Part shown: in pieces, positions 16,728 through 25,522 of the stretch
Layout: every line of letters starts with the position of its first letter
How positions within the stretch are numbered: the first letter of the stretch is position 1
Assembly: GCF_030689025.1 (NCBI RefSeq)
Contig: NZ_JAUYWA010000013.1
Coordinates: 1-64,000 of the forward strand
Length of the DNA: 64,000 nucleotides
Source of the DNA: Oceanobacter sp. 1_MG-2023
Lineage (GTDB): Bacteria; Pseudomonadota; Gammaproteobacteria; Pseudomonadales; Oceanobacteraceae
Reading direction: 5' to 3'
Notes under the pieces: model-generated
What the model was told of the DNA's origin: nothing
The model's database searches: none
Seen by the model: only the letters and a program-made list of their open reading frames with translations
Program-made: the position numbers and the translations under genes

Positions 16728-17303
16728 ATGTCCGACAGTTCCAGCCGCATCCCCGGTTGGGTATGGATTACAACACCGACACTGGCCATTGCCTTTGTCG
16801 GATTTGTGATTTATCTCAGCACCTTGCCTGCCAGTGATGAACCCGGTGCAGCCCAGGACGATGCCCGTCAGGCGTTGCAACAAGGGATTGAACGGGCCAA
16901 GGCCAGTGTGACAGAGGCCGTCAAGGAGCAGATAGCCAGGGAGGCCGGAGAACCGGCCTACGACTTTTACCAGTTGCTGGAACAGCAAAAGGTAGAAGCG
17001 CCACAGGTGGATGCCTATGTCTCGACGCCCAAAGACGCGACGGTCAGCTACGAATACCTGCTACAGGTTGGCTCGTTCCGTTCCGGTGAGGATGCCGACG
17101 AAATGCGGGCCAATTTATTGCTGTTGGGCATGAGTGCCTACGCGGTGGAAGCCAGCGTCAATAATGGCACCTGGCATCGGGTATTTGTTGGCCCGTTCAG
17201 CAATCGCTCAAAACTGAACAAAGCGCAGGATATTCTGGTCAGTAACAACATCAGTCCTTTATTAATCAAGAAACCGCTGCCCGCAACCTCTGGAACGCAG
17301 TAA
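16728..17303 (+). CDS. SPOR domain-containing inner-membrane protein
   Basis: A 191-residue bitopic protein. A short cytoplasmic tail precedes one membrane helix (about residues 8-28, WVWITTPTLAIAFVGFVIYL), then comes an Ala/Glu-rich linker and a C-terminal SPOR domain (about residues 108-185) that begins YEYLLQVGSFRS and includes VFVGPFSNRSKLNKA. SPOR domains bind denuded peptidoglycan at the division septum, so a cell-division or envelope role is likely. The argS-SPOR order is the one seen in Pseudomonas, where hslVU follows; here an alpha/beta hydrolase follows instead. It is FtsN-like in architecture, but I would not name it ftsN without more evidence. Confidence 0.88.
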   Translation: MSDSSSRIPGWVWITTPTLAIAFVGFVIYLSTLPASDEPGAAQDDARQALQQGIERAKASVTEAVKEQIAREAGEPAYDFYQLLEQQKVEAPQVDAYVSTPKDATVSYEYLLQVGSFRSGEDADEMRANLLLLGMSAYAVEASVNNGTWHRVFVGPFSNRSKLNKAQDILVSNNISPLLIKKPLPATSGTQ

Positions 17304-17345
17304 CTTGCACTCCGGGTTTGCTGATGGCGATGGCGAGGAAGCCGT

Positions 17346-18212
17346 ATGAGTCAGCAAGCCCAATCCTGCCGCTATACCTATCAGACCAGCGAAGGTTCGC
17401 ATCAGGGTCATTATCTGTATTGGCCTTCAGCCCGCCCGGATGCACCACTGTTGGTGTGTGTGCATGGCCTGACGCGTAACGCTCGCGACTTCGATATTCT
17501 GGCGCAATCATTGACGGATCACTATCGTGTTATCTGCCCGGATATTGCCGGACGAGGTGATAGCGAACGGCTGCGCACGCCAGCGCTGTATGGCTATCCG
17601 CTTTATGTTGGCCAGATGCAGCAATGCCTGCAGCACCTGATGCTGAAGTACCAGGTGACCGAATTCGACTGGGTCGGCACCTCCATGGGGGGACTGATCG
17701 GCATGATGCTGGCTGCCCAACCGGTATGTCCGTTGCGCAAGCTGGTGATCAACGACGTCGGTTTTTTTATTCCCAAGGCCTCGCTGGAGCGCTTGTCGGG
17801 TTATGTCGGCAAGGGTACCGACTTTGCCGATCTGGCCGCAGTGGAAGTCTATCTGCGCGAGGTGGCGGCCACGTTTGGGCCGCTGACCGATGCACAATGG
17901 CAACATCTGGCCCGTTACAGTGTTGAATTATCCAACGGCCGTTACCGGCTGCGATACGATCCTGCCATTGCCCAGGCGTTTGTGGGGGTCACACCGGAAG
18001 ACGTTGACCTGTCGGCGATCTGGCAATTGGTGCAGCTCGAGACCTTGCTGATTCGTGGTGGGGATTCTGATCTGCTGCTCCGCGAAACGGCGCAAACCAT
18101 GGCCGCGCAAGCGCATGTCACGCTGGTGGAGTTTCCCGGTATTGGTCATGCACCGGCCTTGATGGCGCGGGATCAGATTCGTGCGATTCGCCATTTTCTT
18201 GGCTGTCGGTAA
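17346..18212 (+). CDS. Alpha/beta hydrolase
   Basis: A 288-residue cytoplasmic alpha/beta-hydrolase. The oxyanion strand VCVHGLTRNARDFD is followed by the nucleophile elbow GTSMGG (Ser at about residue 116), an acid after strand 7 (LLIRGGDSDLL) and the catalytic His in GIGHAP near the C-terminus. Close relatives annotated as hydrolases of this length and start (RYTYQTSEGS) are common in proteobacteria but their substrates are not known to me. No metabolic neighbour gives a clue; it begins 42 bases after the SPOR gene and may be in the same transcript. Esterase, lipase or C-C hydrolase activity are all possible. Confidence 0.85.
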   Translation: MSQQAQSCRYTYQTSEGSHQGHYLYWPSARPDAPLLVCVHGLTRNARDFDILAQSLTDHYRVICPDIAGRGDSERLRTPALYGYPLYVGQMQQCLQHLMLKYQVTEFDWVGTSMGGLIGMMLAAQPVCPLRKLVINDVGFFIPKASLERLSGYVGKGTDFADLAAVEVYLREVAATFGPLTDAQWQHLARYSVELSNGRYRLRYDPAIAQAFVGVTPEDVDLSAIWQLVQLETLLIRGGDSDLLLRETAQTMAAQAHVTLVEFPGIGHAPALMARDQIRAIRHFLGCR

Positions 18213-18284
18213 AAAAAGGCGTGTATCACAGACTAGCAACTACACGCAAAAGATGAAGGTCTGGTAACGAAGAATAACCAGCCC

Positions 18285-18311
18285 TGCAGCAAGCGGATTT
18301 ATCCTGCTGCA
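18285..18311. terminator. Stem-loop between convergent hydrolase and porin genes
   Basis: TGCAGCA and TGCTGCA are perfect reverse complements, and GGAT/ATCC pair inside them with a small bulge. There is no T tract. It may act as a transcript end or 3-prime stabiliser for either gene. Confidence 0.3.
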
Positions 18312-18398
18312 TCGACCATCAGTGAACGGGGGAACCGTATTGATGACCTATGAAGCGCATCCCTGCGTTTCATATCTGTTTGGCTTGCGGGCTGCCAA

Positions 18399-19427
18399 TC
18401 AGAATTTTACCTTGGTACCTACGCCGATATTGTCATTGTCGGAATCGCTGTATTTACCGGCTTCCATCCAGACTTCCAGCATTGGATCAACCTGATAGCT
18501 GACCTTGGCCAGTTTGGCGGTATCAGCGGTCAGCACACCGGCACTTGGCTCTTCACGGTTCTGCCAGGATACGGCCGCAGAGAATGCCCCATCGGTGTAC
18601 TTGCCGGTAATGGCCTTGACGTTAAAGTCGGCACCGGCAGTGCCCATGGCGGTGTTTTTCTCGTACACACCGGCCAGACCAAAGTTGTCCCAGTTGTAGT
18701 GAGAAGCGACGACCAGACGTTTACGGTCATCGACGCCGTTGGAAATACCAGTCAATGACTTGTCATAGACCGACAGGTTGACACCAAACATAAAGCGGTC
18801 ATCACGGTAAACACCGTGGATGATTTTCAGGTCATCGGCTTCGCCGGATTCGTTGGTTGTCGAGGCGTACACCATTTTGGCAAACATATGGTTCCAGACC
18901 GGTGTTTTGTAAACCAGGCCATCTTTGGACCATTTGGTTTGCGTCCACATCCGTGAGCCATTCGGTGCGCCGGTCGGAGTGCTGTCCTGGGTGTTGACTT
19001 CGAACACGTCAACCGCGGAGTAGAACTCAGAGTAAACCCCGGACATGGCGTCACCGAAGGCAAACAGACCGTATTTTGTGATCAGGGCTGCACCGGCGTA
19101 GCGAATGAAAATAGGGTCTTCGGTTGATGTGGAGCCGTAGTATTTACTCTCGGTACCGTCGGCTTCTGCAATCGGAGCAAAATCAGCCTCAAACTGATAG
19201 GCCAGCTTCATGCCGTTGCTCAGGAAGTGCATGCCCTTGAGGCCGACGATGCCTTCGTACAGGGTCGGTGTGGCGTCGACATCCTGACCAATGAAGTTGG
19301 TATCACTGAAATCAACGACGCGTGCACTCATGGTGCCGTAGACATGGGGTGGTTTGGTGTCTGCAATGGCCTGGGTCGAAAGAGCCAGGACACAAGCGCC
19401 AGTCAGAGCAGTTAGAGTCTGTTTCAT
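18399..19427 (-). CDS. Gram-negative general porin
   Basis: A 342-residue outer-membrane beta-barrel. It has a Sec signal peptide (MKQTLTALTGACVLALSTQA, cut after IADA-type residues), then alternating amphipathic strands typical of 16-stranded trimeric porins and a terminal Phe (GTKVKF) needed for barrel assembly. I chose the ATG at 19427, which opens the signal peptide; the longer in-frame start adds 27 unlikely residues. It is divergent from the IclR gene, and its promoter carries the motif found upstream of both catabolic operons, so I infer it admits the catabolic substrate across the outer membrane. Confidence 0.9.
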   Translation of the reverse strand: MKQTLTALTGACVLALSTQAIADTKPPHVYGTMSARVVDFSDTNFIGQDVDATPTLYEGIVGLKGMHFLSNGMKLAYQFEADFAPIAEADGTESKYYGSTSTEDPIFIRYAGAALITKYGLFAFGDAMSGVYSEFYSAVDVFEVNTQDSTPTGAPNGSRMWTQTKWSKDGLVYKTPVWNHMFAKMVYASTTNESGEADDLKIIHGVYRDDRFMFGVNLSVYDKSLTGISNGVDDRKRLVVASHYNWDNFGLAGVYEKNTAMGTAGADFNVKAITGKYTDGAFSAAVSWQNREEPSAGVLTADTAKLAKVSYQVDPMLEVWMEAGKYSDSDNDNIGVGTKVKF

Positions 19428-19456
19428 GCAGAATTTCCCTCGGGTGCCGGTTGTTT

Positions 19457-19482
19457 CCGTTTCATATAAGAAACGGTGTTTT
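19457..19482. promoter_or_regulatory. Candidate IclR operator A (porin)
   Basis: CCGTTTC and GAAACGG form a perfect 7-bp inverted repeat around ATATAA. The 11-mer GTTTCATATAA (19459-19469), seven unrelated bases and TGTTTT (19477-19482) recur with identical spacing at 29863-29886. The site directly follows the porin -10 box on the minus strand. Confidence 0.65.
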
Positions 19483-19508
19483 GTATTTAAAATAAAACTA
19501 AGTGTCAA
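19480..19508 (-). promoter_or_regulatory. Porin promoter
   Basis: On the minus strand TTGACA (19508-19503), a 17-base spacer and TACAAA (19485-19480) form a good sigma-70 promoter. Operator A overlaps or abuts its start site, as expected for repression. Confidence 0.6.
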
Positions 19509-19738
19509 ACGGCCTCAGGTCAATTACTGAACGAGTAAAATTGTTGAGATTGCTGCTTTTCTCATCAAAATCGGCTTTTGGGCGATTGAATGGAATAAAT
19601 CGTCCTGTTTTCCGCAGGATTACCACCGCTGCGGCATATATCGGTTTGACAAGCTTTGTCTCGCTGTGAGAATTTCCAGACCCGGAGTCGTGCCGCCAGC
19701 AGGATGGCAGGTATCGAACAGTGCATACGGAGCAAACC

Positions 19739-20536
19739 ATGAGTGAAAAATCAGAAGGCCTGGAGCGGTATGTGGTACCGGGCCTTGAACGTGGGCTGAA
19801 GCTGCTGCTGGAATTTAACCGCCAGAATACCTTGCTGACGGCACCAGAGTTGGCCAAACGGCTGGACTTGCCACGCACCACCGTTTTCCGGCTGCTGGCA
19901 ACACTGGAAAGCATGGGCTTTGTGACGCGTCACGGGAATGAATACCGTTTGGGTATGGCGGTGTTACGGTTGGGCTTTGAATATCTGGCATCGCTGGAGT
20001 TGACGGAGCTGGGTCAGCCAATACTGAATCGCCTGAGTCAGGAAATAGGCTACAGTTGTAACCTGGTGGTGCGGGATGAACGCTCGATTGTGTATGTTGC
20101 CAAGGTGACGCCACCTACGATTTTGGCCAGTTCGGTCAACGTGGGGACTCGTCTGCCGGCTCATGCGACGGTGTTGGGGCGTATCCTGCTGGAAGATCTG
20201 AGTCTGGCGGAATTGCACGAGCTGTACCCAGAGGAACAGTTACCTGGCTATTCTGACAGTACACCGCGCACCGTGCCCGATTTGCATGCCATGGTGCAGC
20301 AAGACATGCAGCGCGGTTACGCGCTGAGTGAAGGGTTTTTCGAATCCAGCATTTCCACCATTGCGGCACCGGTACGGGATAGTACCGGCAAAGTGGTTGC
20401 GGCATTGGGAGCGACCATTCCTTCTGGTCATATCGATGACCAACTGCAGCCGCTGGTGAAGCTGGTGCGTAATAACGCCGATGAGCTGTCCCGCCTGCTG
20501 GGTTATACCAGGGGCCGACGAGCGCTTGAATACTGA
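19739..20536 (+). CDS. IclR family transcriptional regulator
   Basis: A 265-residue regulator. The N-terminal winged helix-turn-helix spans about residues 12-70 (LTAPELAKRLDLPRTTVFRL, then LESMGFV), followed by the IclR effector domain with NLVVRDERSIVYVAKV, RLPAHATVLGRILL and a C-terminal GATIPSGHI segment. The family controls aromatic and other carbon catabolism in response to a small acid. I chose the ATG at 19739 because GGAG lies seven bases upstream; an ATG six codons earlier is possible. It is divergent from the porin and precedes the importer operon. The repeated TTTCATATA element at three promoters of this region is its likely target. Confidence 0.93.
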   Translation: MSEKSEGLERYVVPGLERGLKLLLEFNRQNTLLTAPELAKRLDLPRTTVFRLLATLESMGFVTRHGNEYRLGMAVLRLGFEYLASLELTELGQPILNRLSQEIGYSCNLVVRDERSIVYVAKVTPPTILASSVNVGTRLPAHATVLGRILLEDLSLAELHELYPEEQLPGYSDSTPRTVPDLHAMVQQDMQRGYALSEGFFESSISTIAAPVRDSTGKVVAALGATIPSGHIDDQLQPLVKLVRNNADELSRLLGYTRGRRALEY

Positions 20537-20559
20537 ATCAAGGATGTAGAACAGATCAG

Positions 20560-20585
20560 GCCTCGCAGATGCGGGGCTTTTTTTT
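20560..20585 (+). terminator. Intrinsic terminator of the IclR gene
   Basis: GCCTCGC and GCGGGGC pair with one wobble around AGAT, followed by eight T. It separates the regulator from the importer operon, which therefore needs its own promoter. Confidence 0.88.
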
Positions 20586-20834
20586 GCCTGTTTGCCGTAT
20601 GACGAGTACTCCGGGCAGGCTATGGCGCGGATATGGCAAATACCTGCTCACTATTGGTGCGAGCACCCCTTGAGTGCGCGAAATTAGTGTGTCGTCTCGA
20701 CACATTGAGCTGAAATGGTTACCTGGCTACCCATCAGGAGTCTGGCCGGATAACTTGGATGCACTCGTCTTGATTATATAACTTATTGAAAACAAAGAAA
20801 TTTGTACTATTTTTTAGACTGTTACCCAAGGATC

Positions 20835-20866
20835 TTGACGGGCTGGCATTATATCTGCATTATAAT
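20835..20866 (+). promoter_or_regulatory. Candidate promoter of the importer-oxygenase operon
   Basis: TTGACG at 20835-20840 and a perfect TATAAT at 20861-20866 are separated by 20 bases, longer than the preferred 17. The -10 box is strong. Operator C starts on its last base. Confidence 0.45.
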
Positions 20867-20899
20867 TTCATATATAAATCAATAATTCATATCTGAAAC
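20866..20899. promoter_or_regulatory. Candidate IclR operator C (importer operon)
   Basis: TTTCATATA (20866-20874) matches operators A and B. With the downstream ATATCTGAAA it makes an imperfect inverted repeat of TTTCATAT type. It lies between the -10 box and the ATG at 20914, where a bound repressor would block transcription. Confidence 0.55.
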
Positions 20900-20913
20900 A
20901 AAGGGTACTACCA

Positions 20914-21789
20914 ATGACCTCAACCAGCCCTGTGTATGTCGTCAATGAATCCGCAAGCGGAGAGTCCACTGTGGCGGCTGGTCCTGATAGCTCGAACCAT
21001 TCAAAACGGGTTGAAATTGAGTTTCGCGGTGTCAGCAAGGCGTTTGCACAAAAAGGCCAGAAAGATGCGCCTGCAGTGGTCAAGGATCTGACCTTTTCGA
21101 TTCGTAAAGGCGAAGTCGTTTCACTGATCGGGCCATCTGGCTGCGGCAAGAGCACGCTGCTGAACATGGGCAGCGGATTGTACTCAGCCACCACGGGTAC
21201 CGTGATGGTTGCCGGGCAGGAAGTCAAAGGCCCGGTCAAACGGGTAGCCTTTATGCTGCAAAAAGATTTGCTGATGCCGTGGCGTACCATTCAGAAAAAC
21301 GTGGAAGTCGGCATGGAAATCGCGCGGGTTCCCAAGGCCGAGCGTCAAGCTGTTGCCCAGGAAATGCTGCATAAATGCCATCTGGCCGGTTTTGAAAAAC
21401 ATTACCCCTTCCAGCTATCTGGCGGTATGCGTCAGCGGGCGGCATTGGCCCGTACTCTGGCGATGAAACCGGATGTACTGTTTCTGGATGAACCTTTCTC
21501 GGCGCTGGATGCCCAGACCAAAATGGTGCTGCAGCAGGATCTGGCCAACACTCTTTATAACGAACAGAAAACCGCTCTGTTTATTACCCACGATCTGGCC
21601 GAAGCCGTTGCGCTGTCGGACCGCATTCTGGTGATGAGCAGCCGTCCCGGCACCATTATCGAAGAAATCACCGTTGACCTTCCTCACCGCAACAATCCTC
21701 TCGAACGGCGCAAACTGGCGGGTACTGGTCCGTTGATCGGTCGCTTGATGGAGCTGCTGCATGTGGGTGATGAAGACGCCATGCACTGA
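20914..21789 (+). CDS. ABC transporter ATP-binding protein, Tau/Ssu family
   Basis: A 291-residue cytoplasmic ATPase. Walker A is GPSGCGKST, the Q-loop lies in FMLQKDLLMPWRT, the signature is LSGGMRQRAALART, Walker B is VLFLDEPFSALD, and the switch His is in FITHDLAEAV. These features fit the nitrate/taurine/sulfonate/aromatic-acid importers. An N-terminal extension of about 35 residues precedes the domain. It is the first gene of an operon running to 29762. With the binding protein and permease that follow it makes a complete importer, and the enzyme genes behind it suggest an aromatic acid as cargo. Confidence 0.92.
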   Translation: MTSTSPVYVVNESASGESTVAAGPDSSNHSKRVEIEFRGVSKAFAQKGQKDAPAVVKDLTFSIRKGEVVSLIGPSGCGKSTLLNMGSGLYSATTGTVMVAGQEVKGPVKRVAFMLQKDLLMPWRTIQKNVEVGMEIARVPKAERQAVAQEMLHKCHLAGFEKHYPFQLSGGMRQRAALARTLAMKPDVLFLDEPFSALDAQTKMVLQQDLANTLYNEQKTALFITHDLAEAVALSDRILVMSSRPGTIIEEITVDLPHRNNPLERRKLAGTGPLIGRLMELLHVGDEDAMH

Positions 21790-21860
21790 GAGCCATAACT
21801 CTCTGAGCAATAACCCGAATACCGCAAGACACTGACCGACTGTACCCACAGGAGCATACG

Positions 21861-22919
21861 ATGAAGCTGTTTAGCAAAAACCTCGCCAGAGTCACGATGG
21901 CCAGCGCGGCCATAATCTGGTCTGCCTTCTCTCAGGCAGAACTGAAGGAAATTACCTATTTGATGCCAGCTCCACCTACTTTGCCGGCATTTGCCCCCTG
22001 GACCCTGGCCCAATACAAGGGTTACTTCGAGAGTGAAAATCTGAAAGTGAATTTTGTCACCGCCCGTGGTGGTGTGGACGTTGCCAAACAGATTGGTACC
22101 GGTAACGCCATGGTGGGCGGGGCTATTGGTGATACGCCACTGATCGTGCGTGCCAATGGTATTCCGGTCAAGGCCGTAGCGGTATTGGGTGCAGGCAGCC
22201 TGACGGTATTGGCGACCGGTGATGATGCCGGTATCAAGAGCGTGGCTGATTTGAAAGGCAAAACTGTGACCGTGATGTCTTATTCCGACACGACTTATTA
22301 CGCCTTGCTGGCGACGCTGAAAAAAGCCGGCCTCAGTAAGACCGATCTGGACATTCAGGCGGCAGGCCCTGCCGGTGTCTGGAAGCTGTTTGCAGCAGGT
22401 AAGGCGGATGCCATGGCCGGTGCGCCGGATTGGGTGGTTTCTGCTCGTGATGGCGGTCGCAGTGCCAGCCTGGTCGACGAAGCCAATATGTTCGACAGCA
22501 TGGCTCAGGCCATTCTGGCCTCGGATGATGCGATCAAGAATCATCCTGACGTGGTGCAGGGCGTAGTGACTGCGACGCTGAAAGGCATGCGCGACATCAT
22601 GGTCGATCCGAAGCAAGCCGCGATTGATTTTGCTGCTGCCGTGCCGTCATTCAAAGGTCGGGAAAGCTACCTTGAACGTGCCTTTATGCTGTTTAACGAG
22701 CGGGTTTACAAAAACCAGTTAATGCCTGGCCTGATTGACGAAAGCCGTTTGGCGGGTGTTGCCCGGTTCTACCTTGACGAAGGCATCGTCAAGCGTGAAG
22801 TACCGCTGCAAGACCTGTTCACCAACGAGTTCGCCAGAAACGCACGCCCTGGCAGCACGGTGACATCTCAGTCAGTCAAGCCGCACCTTCGGGCACCTGA
22901 AAAACATAACAATCTGTAA
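21861..22919 (+). CDS. ABC transporter substrate-binding protein, SsuA/NMT1-like
   Basis: A 352-residue periplasmic binding protein. The signal peptide ends SAFSQA before ELKEITYLMPAPPT. The SsuA/ThiY/NMT1 pattern is visible: FAPWTLAQYKGYFESENLKV, GGVDVAKQIGTGNAMVGGAIG, and VADLKGKTVTVMSYSDTTYY. Such proteins bind sulfonates, pyrimidine precursors or aromatic carboxylates. The mature protein has no lipobox, so it is soluble. It lies between the ATPase and permease genes and gives the importer its specificity. The ligand cannot be read from the sequence; the surrounding catabolic genes suggest an N-containing aromatic acid. Confidence 0.9.
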   Translation: MKLFSKNLARVTMASAAIIWSAFSQAELKEITYLMPAPPTLPAFAPWTLAQYKGYFESENLKVNFVTARGGVDVAKQIGTGNAMVGGAIGDTPLIVRANGIPVKAVAVLGAGSLTVLATGDDAGIKSVADLKGKTVTVMSYSDTTYYALLATLKKAGLSKTDLDIQAAGPAGVWKLFAAGKADAMAGAPDWVVSARDGGRSASLVDEANMFDSMAQAILASDDAIKNHPDVVQGVVTATLKGMRDIMVDPKQAAIDFAAAVPSFKGRESYLERAFMLFNERVYKNQLMPGLIDESRLAGVARFYLDEGIVKREVPLQDLFTNEFARNARPGSTVTSQSVKPHLRAPEKHNNL

Positions 22920-22946
22920 TACCAACGTACACCGGGAGACCTAATC

Positions 22947-23717
22947 ATGAATTACCGAACCATTGCTGGCAGCATCGCGATCCTGTTGGTGTTTTTGGCA
23001 AGCTGGGAGTGGGGTCCTGCGGCCATGGGTATGCCGGAATACGTGCTACCCAGCCTAAGCAATGTATGGCATGAGTTTTTCATCATGTGGCAACACAGTG
23101 AACTGCTCAAACATACCTTGATTACCGCCGCAGAAGTACTGCTCGGCTTTGGTATCGGGGCATTCCTCGGATTGGCAATCGGTGTGGCTCTGGGCTTGTC
23201 GCCAACTGCGGAAGCCATGTTGTCACCGTACATTCTGGCGCTGCAGATTGCCCCGAAAGTGGCCTTTGCTCCGCTGTTTGTGATGTGGCTGGGCTACACC
23301 ATCTACCCGAAAATCCTGGTTGCCGTACTGATCGTGTTCTTCCCGGTCATGATCAATGTCTTGTCGGCGGTCCGTGCCGTTGACCCGGACATGGTCAATC
23401 TGATTCGCATCATGAACGCCAGTCGCTGGCAAATCTTCCGGCTGGTGGAATTTCCATCCGCGATGCCAGCCCTGTTCTCCGGCCTGCGTATTGCCTCCAC
23501 TCTGGCGGTGATTGGCGTCACCGTTGGTGAATTGGTCGGCGGCAACCTGGGACTGGGCTACTTGCTGGTGGATTCCGAAGGGCAGGGTAATACCGCTGGG
23601 GTCTTTGTCGCCATTGTGGGCCTGACCGTGATTGGCATTGTGGCATACGCCGCGGTGGTGTTCGCAGAGAAGCGGGTACTGCATTACATGCCGAAAGCCA
23701 ATCTGGCCACCGCGTAA
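22947..23717 (+). CDS. ABC transporter permease, Tau/Ssu family
   Basis: A 256-residue inner-membrane protein with six hydrophobic segments and the BPD_transp_1 core. The EAA loop that contacts the ATPase is recognisable in MNASRWQIFRLVEFPSAMPALFSGLRIA. The family phrase VTVGELVGGNLGLGYLL follows. It completes the importer of the catabolic operon and probably works as a homodimer. The next gene (SDR) starts 14 bases after the stop. Confidence 0.92.
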   Translation: MNYRTIAGSIAILLVFLASWEWGPAAMGMPEYVLPSLSNVWHEFFIMWQHSELLKHTLITAAEVLLGFGIGAFLGLAIGVALGLSPTAEAMLSPYILALQIAPKVAFAPLFVMWLGYTIYPKILVAVLIVFFPVMINVLSAVRAVDPDMVNLIRIMNASRWQIFRLVEFPSAMPALFSGLRIASTLAVIGVTVGELVGGNLGLGYLLVDSEGQGNTAGVFVAIVGLTVIGIVAYAAVVFAEKRVLHYMPKANLATA

Positions 23718-23731
23718 GGATGGATGCAGCA

Positions 23732-24496
23732 ATGAATACGGTTAACCAACTGCTGGATGGTCGCAAGATACTGGTCACCGGAGCCGCACGAGGCCTTGGT
23801 TTTGCCTTCGCCAAACAATTGGCACTGGCCGGTGCCGAGGTGGTGCTGGCCGACATTCTGGAAGCGCAGGTCATGGCTTCCGCTGCTGATCTTCGGGCAT
23901 CCGGTCTGAACGCCACCGGCGTCAGCATCGATGTCCGTGATCCGCACGCTGTCGCCAGCGCTGTCTCACAGGCGATAGAGATTTTGGGTGGTCTGGATGG
24001 TCTGGTCAATAACGCCGCCATCACCAACTCCGGTGGCAAAACCACCGAAGAGCTGGATATGGATACCTGGAACCGGGTGATGGAAGTCAATGTCCGGGGC
24101 TGCTGGCTGGTCACCAACGCCTGTTTGCCGGCGCTGCGGGCCAGTGGCCGGGGCGCGATTGTGAACCTGGCGTCGGATACCGCGATCTGGGGTGCGCCCA
24201 AGTTGTTGGCCTATACCGCCAGTAAAGGGGCTGTGATGGCCATGACCCGCACGCTGGCGACCGAACTGGGTGACGACAATATCACCGTCAACGCTATCGC
24301 ACCGGGACTGGTCGCTGTGGAAGCCACCGAATATGTACCGCAAGACCGCAAGGACCTGTATTGCCAGCAACGTCCATTAAAACGGACTCAAGTGCCGGAA
24401 GACGTGTGTGGCGCAGTGATTTTTGCCTTGTCGGATATGGCCCGTTTTATCACCGGCCAGACCCTGCCGGTGAACGGCGGTTTTGTGATGCCATGA
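23732..24496 (+). CDS. SDR family NAD(P)-dependent oxidoreductase
   Basis: A 254-residue classical short-chain dehydrogenase. The nucleotide motif TGAARGLG lies near the N-terminus, NNAAIT follows, and the Ser-Tyr-Lys set is complete (NLASDTA and YTASK). The C-terminus ends GQTLPVNGGFVMP as in many ketoreductases and dihydrodiol dehydrogenases. I chose the ATG at 23732 because AAGGA lies at a better distance from it than from the ATG at 23720. Being in the same operon as the Rieske oxygenase and the extradiol enzyme, it is a candidate dihydrodiol dehydrogenase, the step between them. That role is inferred. Confidence 0.9.
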   Translation: MNTVNQLLDGRKILVTGAARGLGFAFAKQLALAGAEVVLADILEAQVMASAADLRASGLNATGVSIDVRDPHAVASAVSQAIEILGGLDGLVNNAAITNSGGKTTEELDMDTWNRVMEVNVRGCWLVTNACLPALRASGRGAIVNLASDTAIWGAPKLLAYTASKGAVMAMTRTLATELGDDNITVNAIAPGLVAVEATEYVPQDRKDLYCQQRPLKRTQVPEDVCGAVIFALSDMARFITGQTLPVNGGFVMP

Positions 24497-24543
24497 ATCG
24501 GGTGCAAACCTGATTAAAGCAAGCTCTGAGCAGGAACAGACGA

Positions 24544-25512
24544 ATGAGTGTATTAGGAATTGATGAAATCACCTTCGGTGTTGAAGACCTGGCCTTGTGT
24601 CAGCAGTTTTTCAGCGATTGGGGGCTGACGTTGCTGAGTCAGTCGGATACCGAACAGGTGTTCGAAACTTTGAACGGCTGTCGGGTCGTAATCAAGCACA
24701 AGGATGATCCATCCTTGCCCCCGGCGTTTGAAGAAGGCCCGACCCTGCGTGAAGTGGTCTGGGGGGTAGAGTCGGACGACGATCTGGATCTGTACGCCGG
24801 ACGCATGGTCGCCAAGCCCGGTTTCTTCTCCACCACCGAGCGGGTTGGCTGTCTCGATCCGAACGGCATGGGCGTACGACTGCAAAAAAGCCGCAAACGG
24901 GCGGTAACGCTGGAATGTGTCGGCCATAACACCTGGGCTGAGCGCGGCCGTATCAATACACCAAGCCCGGTGTACGACAAGGCAACACCGATCGAAGTCG
25001 GTCACGTGGTGTTTTTTGTCAAGGACGTCAACGCCTGCGAAGCGTTTTACCGGGATACCTTCGGCTTTGTGATTTCCGATCGTTACCCCAACAAAGGCGC
25101 TTTTATGCGCTGCTCGGAGGAAGGCAGCCACCACAATATCTTTTTGCTGCAGCCGCCCGAACCACGCGCCGGACTCAACCACGTCGCCTTTACGGTACGG
25201 GATCTGCACGAAGTCTTTGGCGGCGGCATGAATGTGTCACGGTTAGGATGGGATACCGAACTGGGCCCCGGCCGTCACCCGATTTCATCGGCCTTTTTCT
25301 GGTACTTCCGCAATCCGGCCGGTGCGCTGGTGGAGTACTACGCTGACGAAGACTTGCTGACCGCTGAATGGCAGCCTCGCGAGTTTGAGCCTGGCCCGAC
25401 CGTGTTCGCCGAATGGGCGATTTCCGGCGGCATCGACGGCAATACCCGGCGTCAGGCCAATGGCCCGCAAGCCGCCAGCAAAACTTTTATCACTGCCCGC
25501 GAAAAATCGTAA
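24544..25512 (+). CDS. Type I extradiol ring-cleavage dioxygenase (VOC superfamily)
   Basis: A 322-residue two-repeat VOC protein. The iron ligands of BphC-type enzymes can be placed: H154 (EVGHVVFF), H213 (LNHVAFTV) and E264 (ALVEYYAD), with spacings very near those of BphC (146, 210, 260). The second-shell His of the SHHNIF segment (196-197), H245 and Y254 (FFWYFRNPAG) are also present. I therefore infer a real ring-cleaving dioxygenase for a catechol-like substrate, not a glyoxalase. The C-terminal tail of about 50 residues is longer than usual. It lies between the SDR and the flavin hydroxylase genes. The actual catechol is unknown; 7,8-dihydroxykynurenate is one candidate. Confidence 0.85.
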   Translation: MSVLGIDEITFGVEDLALCQQFFSDWGLTLLSQSDTEQVFETLNGCRVVIKHKDDPSLPPAFEEGPTLREVVWGVESDDDLDLYAGRMVAKPGFFSTTERVGCLDPNGMGVRLQKSRKRAVTLECVGHNTWAERGRINTPSPVYDKATPIEVGHVVFFVKDVNACEAFYRDTFGFVISDRYPNKGAFMRCSEEGSHHNIFLLQPPEPRAGLNHVAFTVRDLHEVFGGGMNVSRLGWDTELGPGRHPISSAFFWYFRNPAGALVEYYADEDLLTAEWQPREFEPGPTVFAEWAISGGIDGNTRRQANGPQAASKTFITAREKS

Positions 25513-25522
25513 GGAGCTGGTT

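Larger units (their letters stand above)
19428..19738. other. 311-bp divergent promoter region of the porin and IclR genes
   Basis: No gene. It holds the porin promoter and operator described separately. For the regulator gene, TTGACA at 19646-19651 followed by TGTGAGAAT is a weak candidate promoter on the plus strand. Confidence 0.55.
20586..20913. other. 328-bp promoter region of the importer operon
   Basis: AT-rich in its second half and without a gene. It holds the candidate promoter and operator C described separately. Confidence 0.55.

Noticed and set aside
18367..18378. Further operator-like match GTTTCATATCTG
   Set aside because: Lies downstream of the porin stop codon, not at a promoter; a single match of this length can occur by chance.
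21684..22616. 310-codon minus-strand frame opposite the substrate-binding protein
   Set aside because: Shadow of a clear periplasmic binding protein gene.
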